In this document: piece after piece, positions 1-16,000 of the stretch
Layout: the number at the start of each line of letters is the position of its first letter
Position numbering within the stretch: position 1 is the stretch's first letter
DNA from: Ascaris suum
Taxonomy: Eukaryota > Nematoda > Chromadorea > Rhabditida > Ascarididae
Length of the DNA stretch: 64,000 nt
Assembly (NCBI GenBank): GCA_013433145.1
Contig: CM024182.1
Span: 3,272,501 to 3,336,500 of the forward strand
Direction: 5' to 3'
The notes under the pieces: generated by a model
What the model was told of the DNA's origin: nothing
The model's database searches: none
The model's input: only the letters and a program-made list of their open reading frames with translations
Made by a program: the position numbers and the translations under genes

Positions 1-1915
1 TAAATTGAAATTGAAGAGGACCGATTTTTATTCCGGGTAGGAGACTTCAGAAGGAAATGAACGGAGGAAGATGGGGAGGAAATTGCAGATTACACTGATT
101 GCTTTTCTCTGAGTTGAACTGCGCATAGCTTCATATTCCTGAGGAGATAAGATAAATGGCAGAAATTGGGATTAAATCAAGTGAAACCGAAGGAAATCTT
201 GCTTGTTTCTTTTTTTCGACTTTTCTTGTCTCGTAAATTCCACTCATTTTTATTGGATTTTCCAAGATCTTTTAATAATTATCTTCCTTGTTGCATGTTT
301 GAAATTGCTTAAAAGGACATCGATGATTCGAGATTATAAATTTGAATTTGTTATTTTAATTTGCATTTTTATTTGTCTTATATTTTTAATCGTTTTTATT
401 GAGTGGAAGCAATGATATTTGCTGGATGATCACTGACCATATCGTGGACATTAGCCTCGCCGCTCCTTTCATGAGGTTATTATTGCACTAGTATAAACAT
501 CTCATGAGCGGAGTAGGAAACTTGCCTAAGTAAGTGCTTTTACTTCAGTTTGTTTCATTCCGTTATGCCAAAACTTAGCGTCTATTTTTTTCATCTGTTT
601 TTTTTTTTGTTGAAAATTTTGCTGTTTTCGTTTTTTTTTTCTTTCAAAACCTGCAATTTCATATATTTTCTTCCTTGTCATTCGAAAGATTATGTGAAAC
701 TGCGTATTGAGGGAAAGTGATTCTCGAGAAGACTGTTCTAGAAATTTGGCTGATATTTAAAAGGAGATGGTGTTGACATATGTCTTGCATTACGGATGTA
801 CTAAACTATCTTTTATATTACTATATTTTCCTGACTTAAATAGTTTTCTGTTCAATATGTTTTGCTCAGATTACGCCCTCTTCAGATAGTGCATCATGTT
901 TATAGCAATTTCTAGGAAGTGGTGAGTTTTGCTTACCGCTGTTTTTGAGCCTTTCGAATGTTTCCTAATAATGTTCCCGTTTTTGAATCGAAGGATACCC
1001 GAAGTGTATTGGCTACGCGACCATTGCACCTCCGATCACCCATCTAAGCGATGCGCGCAAATTATGATAACAGGAAGTTGTTGAGATATTAGGTGACCTT
1101 GAGAAGGTTTAGTGTAATATCGAAAGTTTGCTTAAGCCTCAGTTCATAAATAAGCTGAAATTTCAACTTGGTGGTTATTTGAGGCGCAATTATCGACGCG
1201 TCGAAATGTGAGGTGTAGAGGTGATTTTCGGACTCCTCTTTGACAGCGGTAAGAGGCGGCTACTTCGAAGAGGTTTGGAGAGAAGAATTTTACTTTTAAA
1301 GACTGGATGTATTTTATTTTGTAAGTTATAAGTTCCTATGTTTAGTTTCACGGTTGTGTCGCTTTTCGCACGTAATATAAGTGGTAGTTGTGTTATTCGA
1401 TTTCTGCTATTGTTCAGTGCTCGAATGCTTCTCCATCTATCTTTATTCACTTATTTATTGGTACGAACCTATTCATTATTGGCTGTCCCAATGTGTTTTT
1501 AATTATGTAATATTTTCTGATAGTCGTGTTTGCTTGAGCATAGTCCACCTCCCCTACCTCATAGCCGTCTGCCTGCCTTCATGCATCCTCTCCTCCTTTC
1601 TCGTCCCTCTTTTTCTTTTTTAATATAGTCTTGTTTTTCAAATTCTTCGGAGATAGATGGTATGATATCGCTTAGAATGCTTTACGAAATTCTGTTCGCA
1701 ATTCAAAGACTAAACAATGTATCCTCCACCTCCTCTCGGCCTTTCCTCCCTTCCAAGTGGAAATCCCCACTTGAAGCAATCGGCAGAGGACAAATACTGA
1801 GGCTTGCATTCAAGCAGATGCGGTGTTACAAGTGATCTGTAATAAATGGTGCGTTTTGCGTTTAAGTGTTGTGCGTCGTATGTTTCTGCGCTGTTCCTTA
1901 ACAATAAACTTTTAG
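1..1915. other. No gene resolved; probable intron or intergenic DNA
   Basis: T-rich DNA on the plus strand with long pyrimidine runs and stop codons in all frames. Short open frames exist, but none has convincing splice borders or protein-like composition. It may hold 5' exons or introns of the gene represented by the exon at 1916-2038. I see no repeat or RNA gene here. Confidence 0.4.
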
Positions 1916-2038
1916 GTATGGGCCGTTTTTTATGCGTGAGGTGGATCACGTTAAGTCGGACAATGACTTCTTCATTCAGAGATGCGTTGAACTCGAGCAG
2001 GGCATTAACTTCTTTGCCGACCACATCGAAAGACAAGG
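1916..2038 (+). CDS. Internal coding exon of an unidentified gene
   Basis: A TTTTAG acceptor opens a frame (one leading base, then TAT GGG CCG) that reads YGPFFMREVDHVKSDNDFFI and continues ...CVELEQGINFFADHIERQ up to a GG|GTAGCG donor. The charged, low-stop composition looks like real protein. The exon would leave in phase 2. I do not recognise the family. A second protein-like stretch (3189-3260, reading FSGGLGLLTTNLRINALLKW then GQWK and a stop) lies downstream after a TTCTTAG acceptor, but its phase does not fit a direct join, so either an exon is missing between them or they belong to different transcripts. The opposite-strand open frame covering this exon looks like a shadow. Confidence 0.45.
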
Positions 2039-3188
2039 GTAGCGATTTAGAGACTAGCAAATCCGAATTGCTTCAGGTCAGTGATTCGTTCAATGTGATA
2101 GTGGTTCTTTGCTGTCAATTAATACTACAGTTCGATGTCATCGTTTTTCGGTCTTTTGTTTTACTATCTTTCCGCAAGAATCCCATTGTCGACATTTTTT
2201 ATGTCGTACGGTTTTTTTTTTTTGTTAGAACATTTCATTGGCACTAGTGTTGCGGTTATCAGTGCAGTATCGAGCTTTTGCATATCCCTGTAATACCAGT
2301 GCGCTGAAGGTGACGCTCGTTCATGCCCAAAGTAGTGTTTGATGGATGTGATAGTCCATATGGTTGCATAGGAATGATGGTTGCTGAAGTCAAAGCAAAC
2401 AAAATTAGCGAAGCGGTTCCTCCGAACACCGTCGCTGTAAACTTAAAATATTCGATTATTCGTTAATGAGTAGGTTCGAAACTCGTTTGCGCTTATTTCT
2501 CTCCTCTTCAATTTCGGACTTCCGCGAGAGCAGTGGTGAGTACTTTCCCTTCAAAGACCATAATCCTATCACCATTTGCGTTTGCACGTTGCAGTTTCAC
2601 CTGCAACAAGCATAACTTCGCTCTTGCAATTCGCGATTTATAGACAGTCATCCCATTCCATGATGTAGTGAATCTCCAGGCAAGGTGTCTTTTGCAAAAA
2701 AAAAATTCACACACAACGTTCGAATTCGCGAAAATCACGCATCACTCAAACTCGTCGAGGTCACCTGTCGCGTGCATTTGGCGTCACGTCAACACGTCGC
2801 ATGGTCTCGAACCTCAGGCTGCTTGCCTTAAAATCATGTGCTTGATATCATATTTATTTCTGGCCAAACTTTCAACCAAATATCTCACAGGGTTGTTGTG
2901 CGGATCCTGCCTTATTCTTAAAGCCGTTGTGCTCAGTGATGACCATAGCAATCGATGATCAAAGCATCCCTAACTGTGAAGGGCTTAGTGCTCGCCAGTA
3001 TTTTCAGTTTTTAGACTGTTGATGCCTATAACCCCATGGTTATCGACTTTTTGCAGTGCCTTAGTTCCCTGCGGTCCTGCTGATGAATGAGAATATCCTT
3101 TCGGAATTGGGTCGCTGTTCGGCCTGTGACTTCCTTTTTTCCTTGACAAGTGAAGCTTATATTTTCAGCCTTCTTTTCTTTCTTAGTT

Positions 3189-3263
3189 TTCTGGTGGTTT
3201 GGGTCTTCTGACGACCAATCTGCGAATTAACGCGCTTCTCAAATGGGGCCAGTGGAAGTGAGT
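3189..3263 (+). CDS. Possible terminal exon of an unidentified gene
   Basis: After a TTCTTAG acceptor the frame reads FSGGLGLLTTNLRINALLKW, then GQWK, then TGA. It is the only one of the three frames open across the stretch. It may be the 3' end of the gene that includes 1916-2038, with the COA3-like gene starting less than 100 bp downstream, a spacing that would be compatible with a nematode operon. The phase relation to the upstream exon is unsolved. Family not recognised. Confidence 0.3.
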
Positions 3264-3349
3264 GAGCTCAGGTCCGATCTGGAAATGAATATTGTCATTC
3301 CGTTATATTTATTCCGTGACTGTACTGATCAACAAATGTTGGTTTTTAG

Positions 3350-5258
3350 CCGATCGATATCGAAGACCTTCCGCGGGCACAGAAGAGGTTCGCAAAACAA
3401 TTCGAAAAGGTGAACGAGGAACGCGTGAAGGAAATATTCGAGAAAAATTATAAAGTCATTTTTTCTTCTTGCACTGTTTGTTTGTTTTTCTCATTATCTG
3501 GTTCAAATGCAGCCTCATTCGGTTGAGTCGCTTGCTTCCTATGGCTTTAGATTGTTATATTTGCTTCTTCTGAACTGCATACAGAAAGAGTCTCGGCATG
3601 GTGAATCTTCGTATTGCTTTCTAACAATTTGTCTTGACTTGTGGCGCCTCATCCTTGTTGAGCTAATGTCCTTTAAACCTACCAGGTGGTACCACTCGAA
3701 ATCTGTTCGGCTACGTCCGACGGGTCAGTTCATTCTAGGGGCATTGGCTTGGTGGAGTGTAGGAATGCATCTTGCATTGTGCGCCTTTATACGGTTCTGA
3801 AAGGAAGTTTATAGTTGAACGGGAAAACTGGGTATCACGTCATTTTAGGGTTGTTAGGTTGCAAGAAGGCAGAAGGGAGTGCGGGAGGGGAGTTGGCGGG
3901 TGCAAAATCTAGGCGTAGTATTCTCAAAGAAGCCTTCTAGCGATAAAACGAGAGCTCTAGAAAGAACATTTTCTGATCTGGCAACATGTTCTATGCTTAA
4001 CCATTCCGGTGCCGTTCACGTTGTGAGCAATCGGCGCGTTTCATCCGGTAGTGTAGAGCACATTTGTAAGAATCCTCCTTTATTGGTTCAGTCTGATTCA
4101 CTCGACATTTATAATCTGCGTTTGGTGTGTGACTGTTCCATGGGTTGCTGATTCATTCTATTGGGTATTCTAGCGTCATCTAAAATCCAGCTAGCGTATG
4201 CATACAGTTAATGGTGCTGATAGATCTCACTCGACTCTGGCTTAGACTTCTGTGATGACGGCGTGGTGTCAATTGATGATTGTGTTCTATTTGCGGGCAT
4301 AGTTTTCGTTTGCCGTCACGTATGGCCATTAAAATCGAAAAACAGCTATCCCAATGATACGCCATAAATACTCTTAATTTTACAGAGACATGCAAGTGTA
4401 CAGCCATCGCAGAAATACCTGCATTTTCTGTAGAATTAAAGGTATATTGAAAACCGAAAAAAACATACTTCGCATTGCAACTAGTTCTTTTTTCCAAGGT
4501 GATTTTTTGAACTATTGTTTCATTAGGGTACATCTCATCGGAGATGAGCGACTGAAAATAGCTGTAAGATCCTCGAGAGCTTATCCTGCTATTTTAAACT
4601 GCCAGACGCGCATGCAGCAATAGACAGAGAGGTATGCATGTAAGTCTACTGTGATTCTCTATTAAGAGGGCGACAGAAACTAATTTTAATGGTGAGAATG
4701 TTAAAGGTAATATAAGGAAGTTGCAGAAGATCCACAAAGCGTATGTTTAGAAAACCGCAAAATCCATCATCCCTTGCTTGAAAATTCCCAGAATTTTTTG
4801 AAATGTTGTAAACCTCTAGATTTTTTTATATCTATTTATTTCCTTCTCAGCTTTATAGCATCAAATTTAATGAATCCAAGGGTTCCAAACTTCTCAAAGC
4901 CATTCGATGTGAGTTGAGAAGGGATGAGGAGGAAAGATTATTATTTTTGTCAGAACTTTTTGAATTTATGGAAATAATATTATTGTTTCAGAAAACGAGA
5001 TTTTTTTTTTCGAATTGTGCTGTGAAAGACGCTTTTTGAACTCGTAGTGGACGGAGAATTTCTCCATTAGAAATTTGAATATTATTTCGAATTTGTTGTT
5101 TTCAGAATCAAATTGGCATGGCGGTTCTTGTGGCAACAGCAGTCGCTATATACTTTTATACGATTCACGCAGTAAAGCAGGAAACTTTCCTTGAAGAAAT
5201 CGATGAAGAAGTTGCGAAGGAACTGGCTGAAGCAGAAGCAGCTAAACAAAAAAATTAG
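3350..5258 (+). CDS. COA3: COA3-like (CCDC56) cytochrome c oxidase assembly factor, 3' two exons
   Basis: Two exons are visible. 3350-3409 follows TTTTTAG and reads PIDIEDLPRAQKRFAKQFEK, ending at AAG|GTGAAC; the frame stays open to an alternative end at 3454 (AAA|GTCATT). 5106-5258 follows TTTTCAG and encodes NQIGMAVLVATAVAIYFYTI, then HAVKQETFLEEIDEEV and a Glu/Ala/Lys-rich tail with a TAG stop. Both joins keep phase 0. The layout of a basic helix, one membrane span, then a YxxxxVxQExFLxExxxE motif matches COA3/CCDC56, a small inner mitochondrial membrane protein that helps COX1 maturation in complex IV assembly. No start Met is seen, so a 5' exon is missing. Identification is from the motif pattern only; another small single-span mitochondrial protein remains possible. 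Confidence 0.6.
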
Positions 5259-8200
5259 TTCACATAAGATTTCGATAGGCATTTGATACGTCAAGGCAAA
5301 AATGTTTAATAGCATGAAGATGTTAAGCACGATGTTAAAACGCAGAGTTCTGGTAAACCTTGATTATCGCCTACGGGAAGTGGATATTTTATCGTTGGTG
5401 TGAAATGCACTAAGTCACGAAGTAACGTCGTTAGCTTAGAAAAAAAGCGCCTTATCATGATACCTTAGGGCAGCCACGCTAGTTTTGATATTTTAACGAT
5501 GAGGTTGTGCAGTGGAAAAGTCGCCGAATACCTTGTGTTTGGTTCTGCCTCTATCGTGATTGTTCGTTCACCGAATTGCACGTGCGGATTTCTACCCTCA
5601 AGAATAGCTGATATGCTTTTATTGACTGTAAATTCTTCATAGTTTCAAATGCAGCATTTAATTGAACCATCAGTATTGCTAATGATTGCGGCAGTGATCA
5701 TGCTTTCCTTTCCAGTTTTTTTTAAAGCGGCAATACTAAAACTCGAGTGCTAGTTGGGGTCGCGAAAGAATTTCGATTTTTTGATTTTTGGTCCATTCTC
5801 TTCAATTTCGGGTTTTTTTTTTTGAAATCGAAAATGGGGTCGACCGACGGTAAGGAATTGTGTGGCTTTTTTGCGTTCGGCTGCACAATAAGAAAGCAAT
5901 ATATGAGAATAGAAGAGATTTTTTTTGTCCAAATTTTTGCAATACTCACCAACAGCATACCATAAATTAGGCGCATGAAAGCAACAACATACGACAAATT
6001 AGTTGTGTAAAACTAACTCGGGGCAGAGGAATATCACTTTCCACGAAAATTAAGCGGGATTTATATAGTGGAGGGCTGTTAGTTGTTGCGTAGTATATGC
6101 CTAGAAATAAAAAGCTAGGCACTTCTGATGCTTATAGTTTTTAATGTAGTGTTACCGAAGCAGCAATACCGCGGTGAGATATAGCCTAAAATAAATAAGA
6201 AATATTGTCACACAGTTTGATTTGAGAGGTATGCATCCAGAGGTAATCCTAAACGCTACCATATGCAACTTTTAGTTTTTGATGGTTTTTAGCAATACCC
6301 TTCCAGTGGTATTCGCCCAAATATTTCTCTTTCTCAGCTTTCGTTTGATGATTGAAGCAATTTTTAGAGTTCTAGATGAAGGGGATATATGGGTACTGGT
6401 CGAGATACGCTTCCCTGTTGAGACCAGAGATGCGCGGGTATTAGCGCTAGTATGGCTTGGACATGGTGCTCGTAACGATCCTGCTCATGAATTTTAGGGC
6501 GCCTAGAAAAGATCCAGAAAACCCCGACACCCAGAGCTGTCCAACTTTCGAATCTTTGGTACTCAGGAAACCATGACGCTTGATGCGTCCCGAAGCAGGG
6601 TTGCCACCTTGTCAGCCGCAATGGGCGTGACCGTGCAAGTGGATTTGCACCTGTCACTAATGGTTTACAAAGCCTAAATTCTCTTCAGTTGTATTTTTAC
6701 TCTAAGATTGTGTTTTGATCTTAGTGATCACGTGGATATCTTATGATCACGTGGATGCCTTTCTACTCAATTTTTCTGCTTGTTTATGTGATGACGATCT
6801 TTTGAAACGAAAATAAAAGCACTTTTTTGCCTTTTTATTAGCTCGCGAAAACAACGTGGAACAATAGAGTTGCCCTTTGAGATGGTATCACATCGTGTAA
6901 ATGTTCTGCGAGTAAGGGAATGTCCTCTCGAGTCACGCAAATGTCCCTCAGGATGACCATGTGGTAGAGTGCTTGGACGCATATTAGTTTTGACAACCTG
7001 CTTTCGTGTCGAGAATTGTGGTGCATGTGCGATAAACAGTCAGTATGGTTGACCAGGGAAAGTTATTAAGGGAGTGCAGGTGTCACAAAGAAAGTCGAAG
7101 TAGATGGTTTGCTGGAAGAGTCTGAACTGAAGCTGACCTCTGACATCGTCCATATATCTTACCAGTCAAGATGAGATCAGTAGTGCGGGAAAACTTGCGT
7201 TGGAAACCATAGGTGGGTTTTCATGGTTTCGACAAGTGGATCTGCTAACGGTCGAAAGAAAGTGACGTTTTTTAAAATTCCGCCACATCATTCTCAATTC
7301 ACTAATCGCTTTAAAATCGCGCGGAGTAAGATGTTCGGTTATCACCCGCGAAGTCAGCCATCGGCGCAGTGAAGCGTGCTTCGCTCAACGAGAGCGCATC
7401 GAGGTGGTGTGCGATGAGGAAATATCATCCTCAGATTTCTCGTAAAGATTTCAAGTTTTCACCTACATCTCCATCTACTTACAATCAAAACTTGGCCGAG
7501 TCCGCCTTTGAATCGTTTCTACTCGAAAGGTCGCTGCTGAAACTTGGTTGGGGTTAATTGCTCGGATGTCGGCTTCGTAGTGGCAACAACGAATTCCGCG
7601 CATATCGATGTCGACTGCATAAAAGTGAGAATGAGTTGTGTACTTTTTGAAACGATAGGTGACAGCGTTTTTGAGTGCATATTATGTGGCGCTTGTTACA
7701 AATTTACTTTTCTCGATAGGGTGTTCTATTCGCCGAATAGTGGTTTGACTCGTTCTGAGTGTCTTAATCGTATGTGTGCGTTCGTTCAACGTACCTGAGT
7801 ATGTGAGTACCTCACAGCTGCTGGCTGCATCGTTGCACTGGAAAAGAATGTTTCGGCGTTTTTTGAAACGTTGAGCGTCAATTTTTGGACAAGATCAAAA
7901 GCCACTTTACAGGGGAACTGGCATAGAAAAACTGGAAAATACCGTAATGGCTAGTCTGTTGGAGTTTTTTTTTTGGGATTTCACCAGCACTTGATCAGAT
8001 GACTGCGGATGTGTTCATTCTTCTCCCTGGTCGACCAGTTGTGTATTTTTGCTAAACACTTATTTTGAATTTCGTCAAATGCTAGCACTTTGCGAAAATA
8101 CATGAAGAGGTTGCACCGAAAAGAATCGGAAGGTGGTGAAGGACATACATATACCTGTGCTTGGGACCAACCTAACAGCCTGCTGTAAGATTCGGGCGGC

Positions 8201-9888
8201 TGGATCGTCTCGGCCGCAATTGGTAGACCATGGATTGTATTTGAAATGAGATCTTTTTAGAATCTTACGTGTGCGGTTAGAACTGGAACGTTTTAGCGTC
8301 CGGTTAGCTCGAATTTTATTAATCAGTTGCATTCAAGCGTTCTAAGACAGCAGTGGGACCGAAGTTGGTACTTTTAAGCAATAGCCCATCAATTCAATTT
8401 ATTTTATCTAATGAAGCGGTAGGAATTTTATTGCAGCGATTGTTAATGATTCGAGCCATTTTATTTGCTGCCAATTTGGCCGTTCATTTAATCGCCAATC
8501 AGTGATCCAAAGTTGCATCATGAACTAAATGTGAAAGTTCACGGTAGAAAATCGAGCGATGGAACTAGCTCGATCGGTCGAATTTCAAACGCATTAGGAA
8601 TAGCTGCAATTTAAGACGCATTTTTTTCCATTGCACCTCGCATTTCACGGGTCTAATTTTGCAAAATATAAAAGAGACTGATTCCATAAGCAAAGACGCG
8701 AGAGATGTTTTGAAAACGTATGCTACAGATGGAGCTTCCTTATATCTTTATAACCTATGAAACGAAAGAAATTATCAATAGTGTAGCTTTGATTTTCCTT
8801 GCATCGAATTGTTTACAAATTAAACGAAGTTTCTAATTGAGGAATTTCTCATATATGCAAAATGGAATGAGTAATAATCGAATAGCTTCTTTCAGATGAT
8901 CCTCTTTTCATAGATATTCCATTCCTTTCGCAGTAAATTTTTATTTATACTGCTGCACAGAAAGTGTATAATTCCTTACAATAACGTATTCTTTTGTAAA
9001 ATCGCTTAGGGCATGTTCGCAATAGTGCAATTCACTGAGATAACATTGATCACTGAGCGTAGAGTCATTTTCCGTTTCCGCCCTTCTCGGTTCTCGATCT
9101 GTCCTTCTGCGTCCTTCGTTTGTGCGTTTTCGTCCTTCAACTGTCTAAAAATCTGGTAGCTAACAATAATTTCTGTGCGTACAAATAATATAGGTGAAGG
9201 AATTCATAATCTGCAAGTGAAGTGGACAGATAGCTGTCTACTGCAGCGGTAGTTTTGTGGTAGGTTGAGAACAAAGTTCAAAAGTAAAAGCCGCTTAGCG
9301 CAGCTTCTCTGCACTACAGAAGAACAAAGACACCAGTGATTCAGAATACATCTTAGAACAGGTCGTCGCTTACGTGACATAGAGTAAGATGCTTTAGTTA
9401 TGTCGGCGATGATGAATCATGACAACTAGTGAGAAGTAGTTGTTACGGGAGAGTTCAATTTTCGAACATTCTTTGACATTTAAATAAGACGGTAGAAGAA
9501 CCGTTAATCGTCTGTATCCGTTTTGTTCGTTTTTTGGTTTTTGATATTTACTGATTTAATCGATATGAAGGGGAATGAGTCGATTGTGGTGGGCTAGCAG
9601 TGGAAACCGGAAAGCGACGTGAATAGAAAGAAAGCTGAAGACACATCGAAACTAATGCAACGACCTCGACAAACGGTGACACAACACACTGAAACGAATA
9701 CGCACTCTCGGAAGATACTCGCTCTTTGTCGCTTCTTCTTTTTTTGGAATTTTTCTTCTCATATTTATTTCAGTAATGTTTTATAGTTGCGAATAAAAAA
9801 AATGAATTCCTCTCATTATTTATTGTAAAAGCGGTCTTTCTCCAACTTGTTAAATTATTCAATGATCGAATCTTCTCAAATTTAAACT
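5259..9888. other. Intergenic DNA with repeat-like blocks; no gene recognised
   Basis: No exon chain with consistent splice sites was found. Two blocks differ from the background by higher GC and CpG content: about 6380-6665 and about 8060-8345. They read like fragments of interspersed repeats, with several overlapping open frames on both strands and no credible protein. At 6723-6760 a 12-base word (GATCACGTGGAT) is repeated after a short spacer. Confidence 0.4.
8060..8345. repeat. Repeat-like, CpG-richer block
   Basis: A sharply bounded segment of more GC-balanced sequence inside AT-rich DNA. On the minus strand it carries an 85-codon frame rich in Arg and Ser (8075-8332) without protein-like domain structure. 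The appearance fits a fragment of an interspersed element, but no terminal repeats or target-site duplications are visible, so the class is unknown. Confidence 0.25.
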
Positions 9889-10248
9889 GTGCACCTAGAA
9901 GTAATGCGAACGTACTATTTAAAAAGTCTTACGCTTCACGGTAGTACAACTGACACGCTAAACACACTTCGCATCGCTTTTTTTTCGAAAATGTTTCGCC
10001 AAATTCTGAGGCATATGATGAATAATGCGATGAGTAGATTGCTGAAATCACTCCTTTATTTTCGGATTGTCTTCAGTGTGATCGTTACCGTTGCCCTTGG
10101 CGTGTTTATTTATTTAAAGAACTTCCAAGCAAAATCCAAAATCACTGATGTTGAACGCAAAATTTCTTTTCCACTTATGATTAAAACTACTCTGTTCTAC
10201 TTTTTTCTTGTACTCTGTTCCTTTGGTGGTTTATGTGCGCTTTTGTAA
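9889..10248 (+). other. Doubtful 119-codon open frame with hydrophobic stretches
   Basis: An uninterrupted frame beginning at a GTG (first ATG at 9904) with two hydrophobic stretches near its middle and end. It lies beside a (TA)n tract, has no recognisable acceptor or domain, and its hydrophobicity is what T-rich DNA gives by chance. Recorded because it is the longest frame in a gene-poor region. Confidence 0.15.
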
Positions 10249-10292
10249 ATTTGCTTTACACTGCTGCAAATTATTGCTGCATCGCGTTTGTG

Positions 10293-13078
<2,786 letters not shown>

Positions 13079-16000
13079 ATGGCAATGTATCGGCAGCTTT
13101 GCCTTCTGGCCTTACTGCTAACGTTGTTTCGATCCTTCCACTGCAAGCGGAATCTGAAACCAGTTTCCGATGCTGAAGCAACGGCAAGTACTTCAACTCT
13201 TAATTTACGACGCTTTTCATAATCTATTTTCTTTTGAAGTAACTCTTTCTGCCATCAGGTGGGTATTCCTACTTTCTCCTAATTTGCTTTTGGAAAATGG
13301 CATTTGCGAAGCCCATTGTGATGGCCAATGATATATCCACCCGCAATTTCTATGTCGAGGGCCTGTTCTCATTGCCAGGAACAAAATAATAGCAATTTCA
13401 GTTAAGCACAATCATTTTCTACTAACTTTTAAATTCTGAAAGTTGGAAATTTCAGAAATATTTATCTGATTACGGTTATGTAAGTACAAGTAATGTGCTA
13501 AGCGCAGCACCATCAGGAGTTGGCCTCGATCGAGAAGACACCTTTTCATCACTCAAAAGTGCTATTAGGTTAATTTTTTTTCTCTATATATTTCCACAAA
13601 TTTAGCAAACCTCATTCAAATAAATTCAAAAAGTTTGACGGATGCTTTCTCAATTGCAAACTAATTTTAGAAGCAAGATTGAGCTCTTGTTCTTATCTTA
13701 TTTCTCACATTAGATGAAAAGGAGTTTTTCAAAAGGACAAAACTCGCTACTTTATATCATAAAATTAACAGACGATCAAGCGATCACGCCAGAAGTGATT
13801 TTCACTCCAAGCTCTCCTCTGTTCCAAACCATTAATGCGGTAAATATGAATTATGAGAATATCTAGATTGAAGTCTAAATCAAATATTTTTTTTACTTCA
13901 TCAATATTTAAGTTTACTTCAGTTGTCATGAAGGAAATAAACAACTTTTATTTTTTCATCTCCTAGTTATTAAAATCTAGGAGACAAATTCATTAGAAGG
14001 CATTCATGGTAGAGGTTAAAGTTTAAAGGCACAGGTTAAAAAATGCACACTACACTAAGAGTACAAACGCAGACGGCCGTGTAAGTGGATTCAGGTCTAC
14101 TTTTAGACGGGAAAAAAATAGGAGTCAAATGAAGGAATTTACTGCTCTCATAAATAAGTAAAATTGGAGCCAAATATCCTGCAGGAAGTTTCAAGAATTC
14201 GCTCGGCTCCGACAGACGGGTGAATTGGACGATGCGACAAGGCGGAAGATGGCCGAACCCCGTTGTGGTGTTACCGATGTGCTTACTATCACCAAAGGAG
14301 GTCCGTTTTGCAACGAATAATTTTGTAATAGATTTCTGCAACAAACGATCATCAATTGCAGCGATCTTCAATTCCGTGTGTTGACTACTTGCTTGGTTTC
14401 AAGCATTCAGTTGAGTGGATGGCCGCACCAGTGAATTTTCGAATAAAGCATCAATAAAAAATTCATATCTGGAAAATTATCACCTCAAGCTATCCTGGAA
14501 GTCAAAAAAGTTGATAGCTTTGTTGTAAGAAGCTATTAGCAAGAGAAATTCGTCTATTGAATTAAATTTTCTGATATTTCCGAAGAATCAGGAAAACTCT
14601 TAGTTCGGAAGGGTATTCTCTTCCATGTGAACAGAATATCCTTTTCCATGTGGCAGTAAGGTAGCTGTCGTTACCTTTGGGCGAAATATTCAGCTTTCTT
14701 GCAGGTTGGGTGCTGTAGAATAGTTTGATGTAAGTCTCCAAGCATCAGTCCACTTACTGACTGCATATCGCATTGTTCTTTTAAAATGCAAATTAGCGTT
14801 TTTAGAGAAGAATGGTGTGCACATAGTTCTGTCGAGAAAAGCTCCGCGGTCCGACGAAAATCACCACCATCTTTAACCCTCAATGAGGAACCAGAAACAC
14901 TAAGCTATACGCCATAAAGAAACAACTTACTGTCAAAAATGCTACGAAATTTGTTTTCAGGTCCAGCGTTTAAATGGAACAAGAAAGACCTGACCTATTC
15001 AATCGAGTCTTTCTCACCTGATTTACCTCAAGATGATATCAGGTTAATCTTAATAGCTTTTTCAACCTGAGTTATGGCTTAGCCTTTCGTCCAAAGCTTA
15101 TGCCATGAATATTCCCCTATCCCTGAGGAAATACCTCATATGTGCGTGTATATGTGAGATTACTCTAAACTTCCTCATGTAAGACTTGTAACCTTTAATT
15201 CGTAAGCCAGTTGGTGAAGGGAAATCTCTCTATGAACTCTTTCCCATAATTAATTAAAACTTTAACACAAGCATAGAACTGTAGGCGTGCAATGGCAAAA
15301 GCGTTCGCGACATGGTCAGAAGTGGCGCCATTAAATTTCAAAGAAGTCCGCACTGGTGGCGATATCAAAATAAGATTCGCATCTAGATTTCATGGAGATC
15401 CATGGCCTTTCGATGGACGAGGTAAGTGCGGAATCCATCATCGAACTCCTCTACCACAGTGTAATATTAGAACAATCAAGCTATTAAATTTTGCATCAGC
15501 GAAACTCAACGTAAAGTTTACCTATGATAACACAAATTGAACCTATGGTGAAATAAAAGTTACATATGCTGTAAAGGTCATGTAGCTTTTGAGCTTTCTT
15601 AACATATAAATGGGAAACGTCACTGCAAAAAAAGCGAAGCAAGATTACTCTTGAGTACGAATCTGGTTCTATAATTAAATGATAAACTTGCCTCAATTTC
15701 ATTCAGCTCGCTAATACAACTTCGAAGCTGTGCGGCCTTAAAGTTGCAATCGACGCCGTCACAAAACGATGATGTGCATCCGTTCGCAAACGTTTGAAAT
15801 ACTGCTCACTTTTCAGTTTAGTCAAAATTATGTTCAACACTCGTTCAATGTTCACGCAATTTTGCTTCGTTAAAAATCGGCTATGTAATCGCGATCTCTA
15901 GCAATTTATTACTTAGCACTTTTGCCGTCCTTTCGTGACAGCCACCAAAATTGTCGAGCATATTTCAAACGAGCAGCTAATTCATACTTAAGGTAATTAA

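Noticed and set aside
2494..2738. Minus frame and a GTGAGT donor-like site near 2534
   Set aside because: No acceptor or protein-like reading was found to pair with it.
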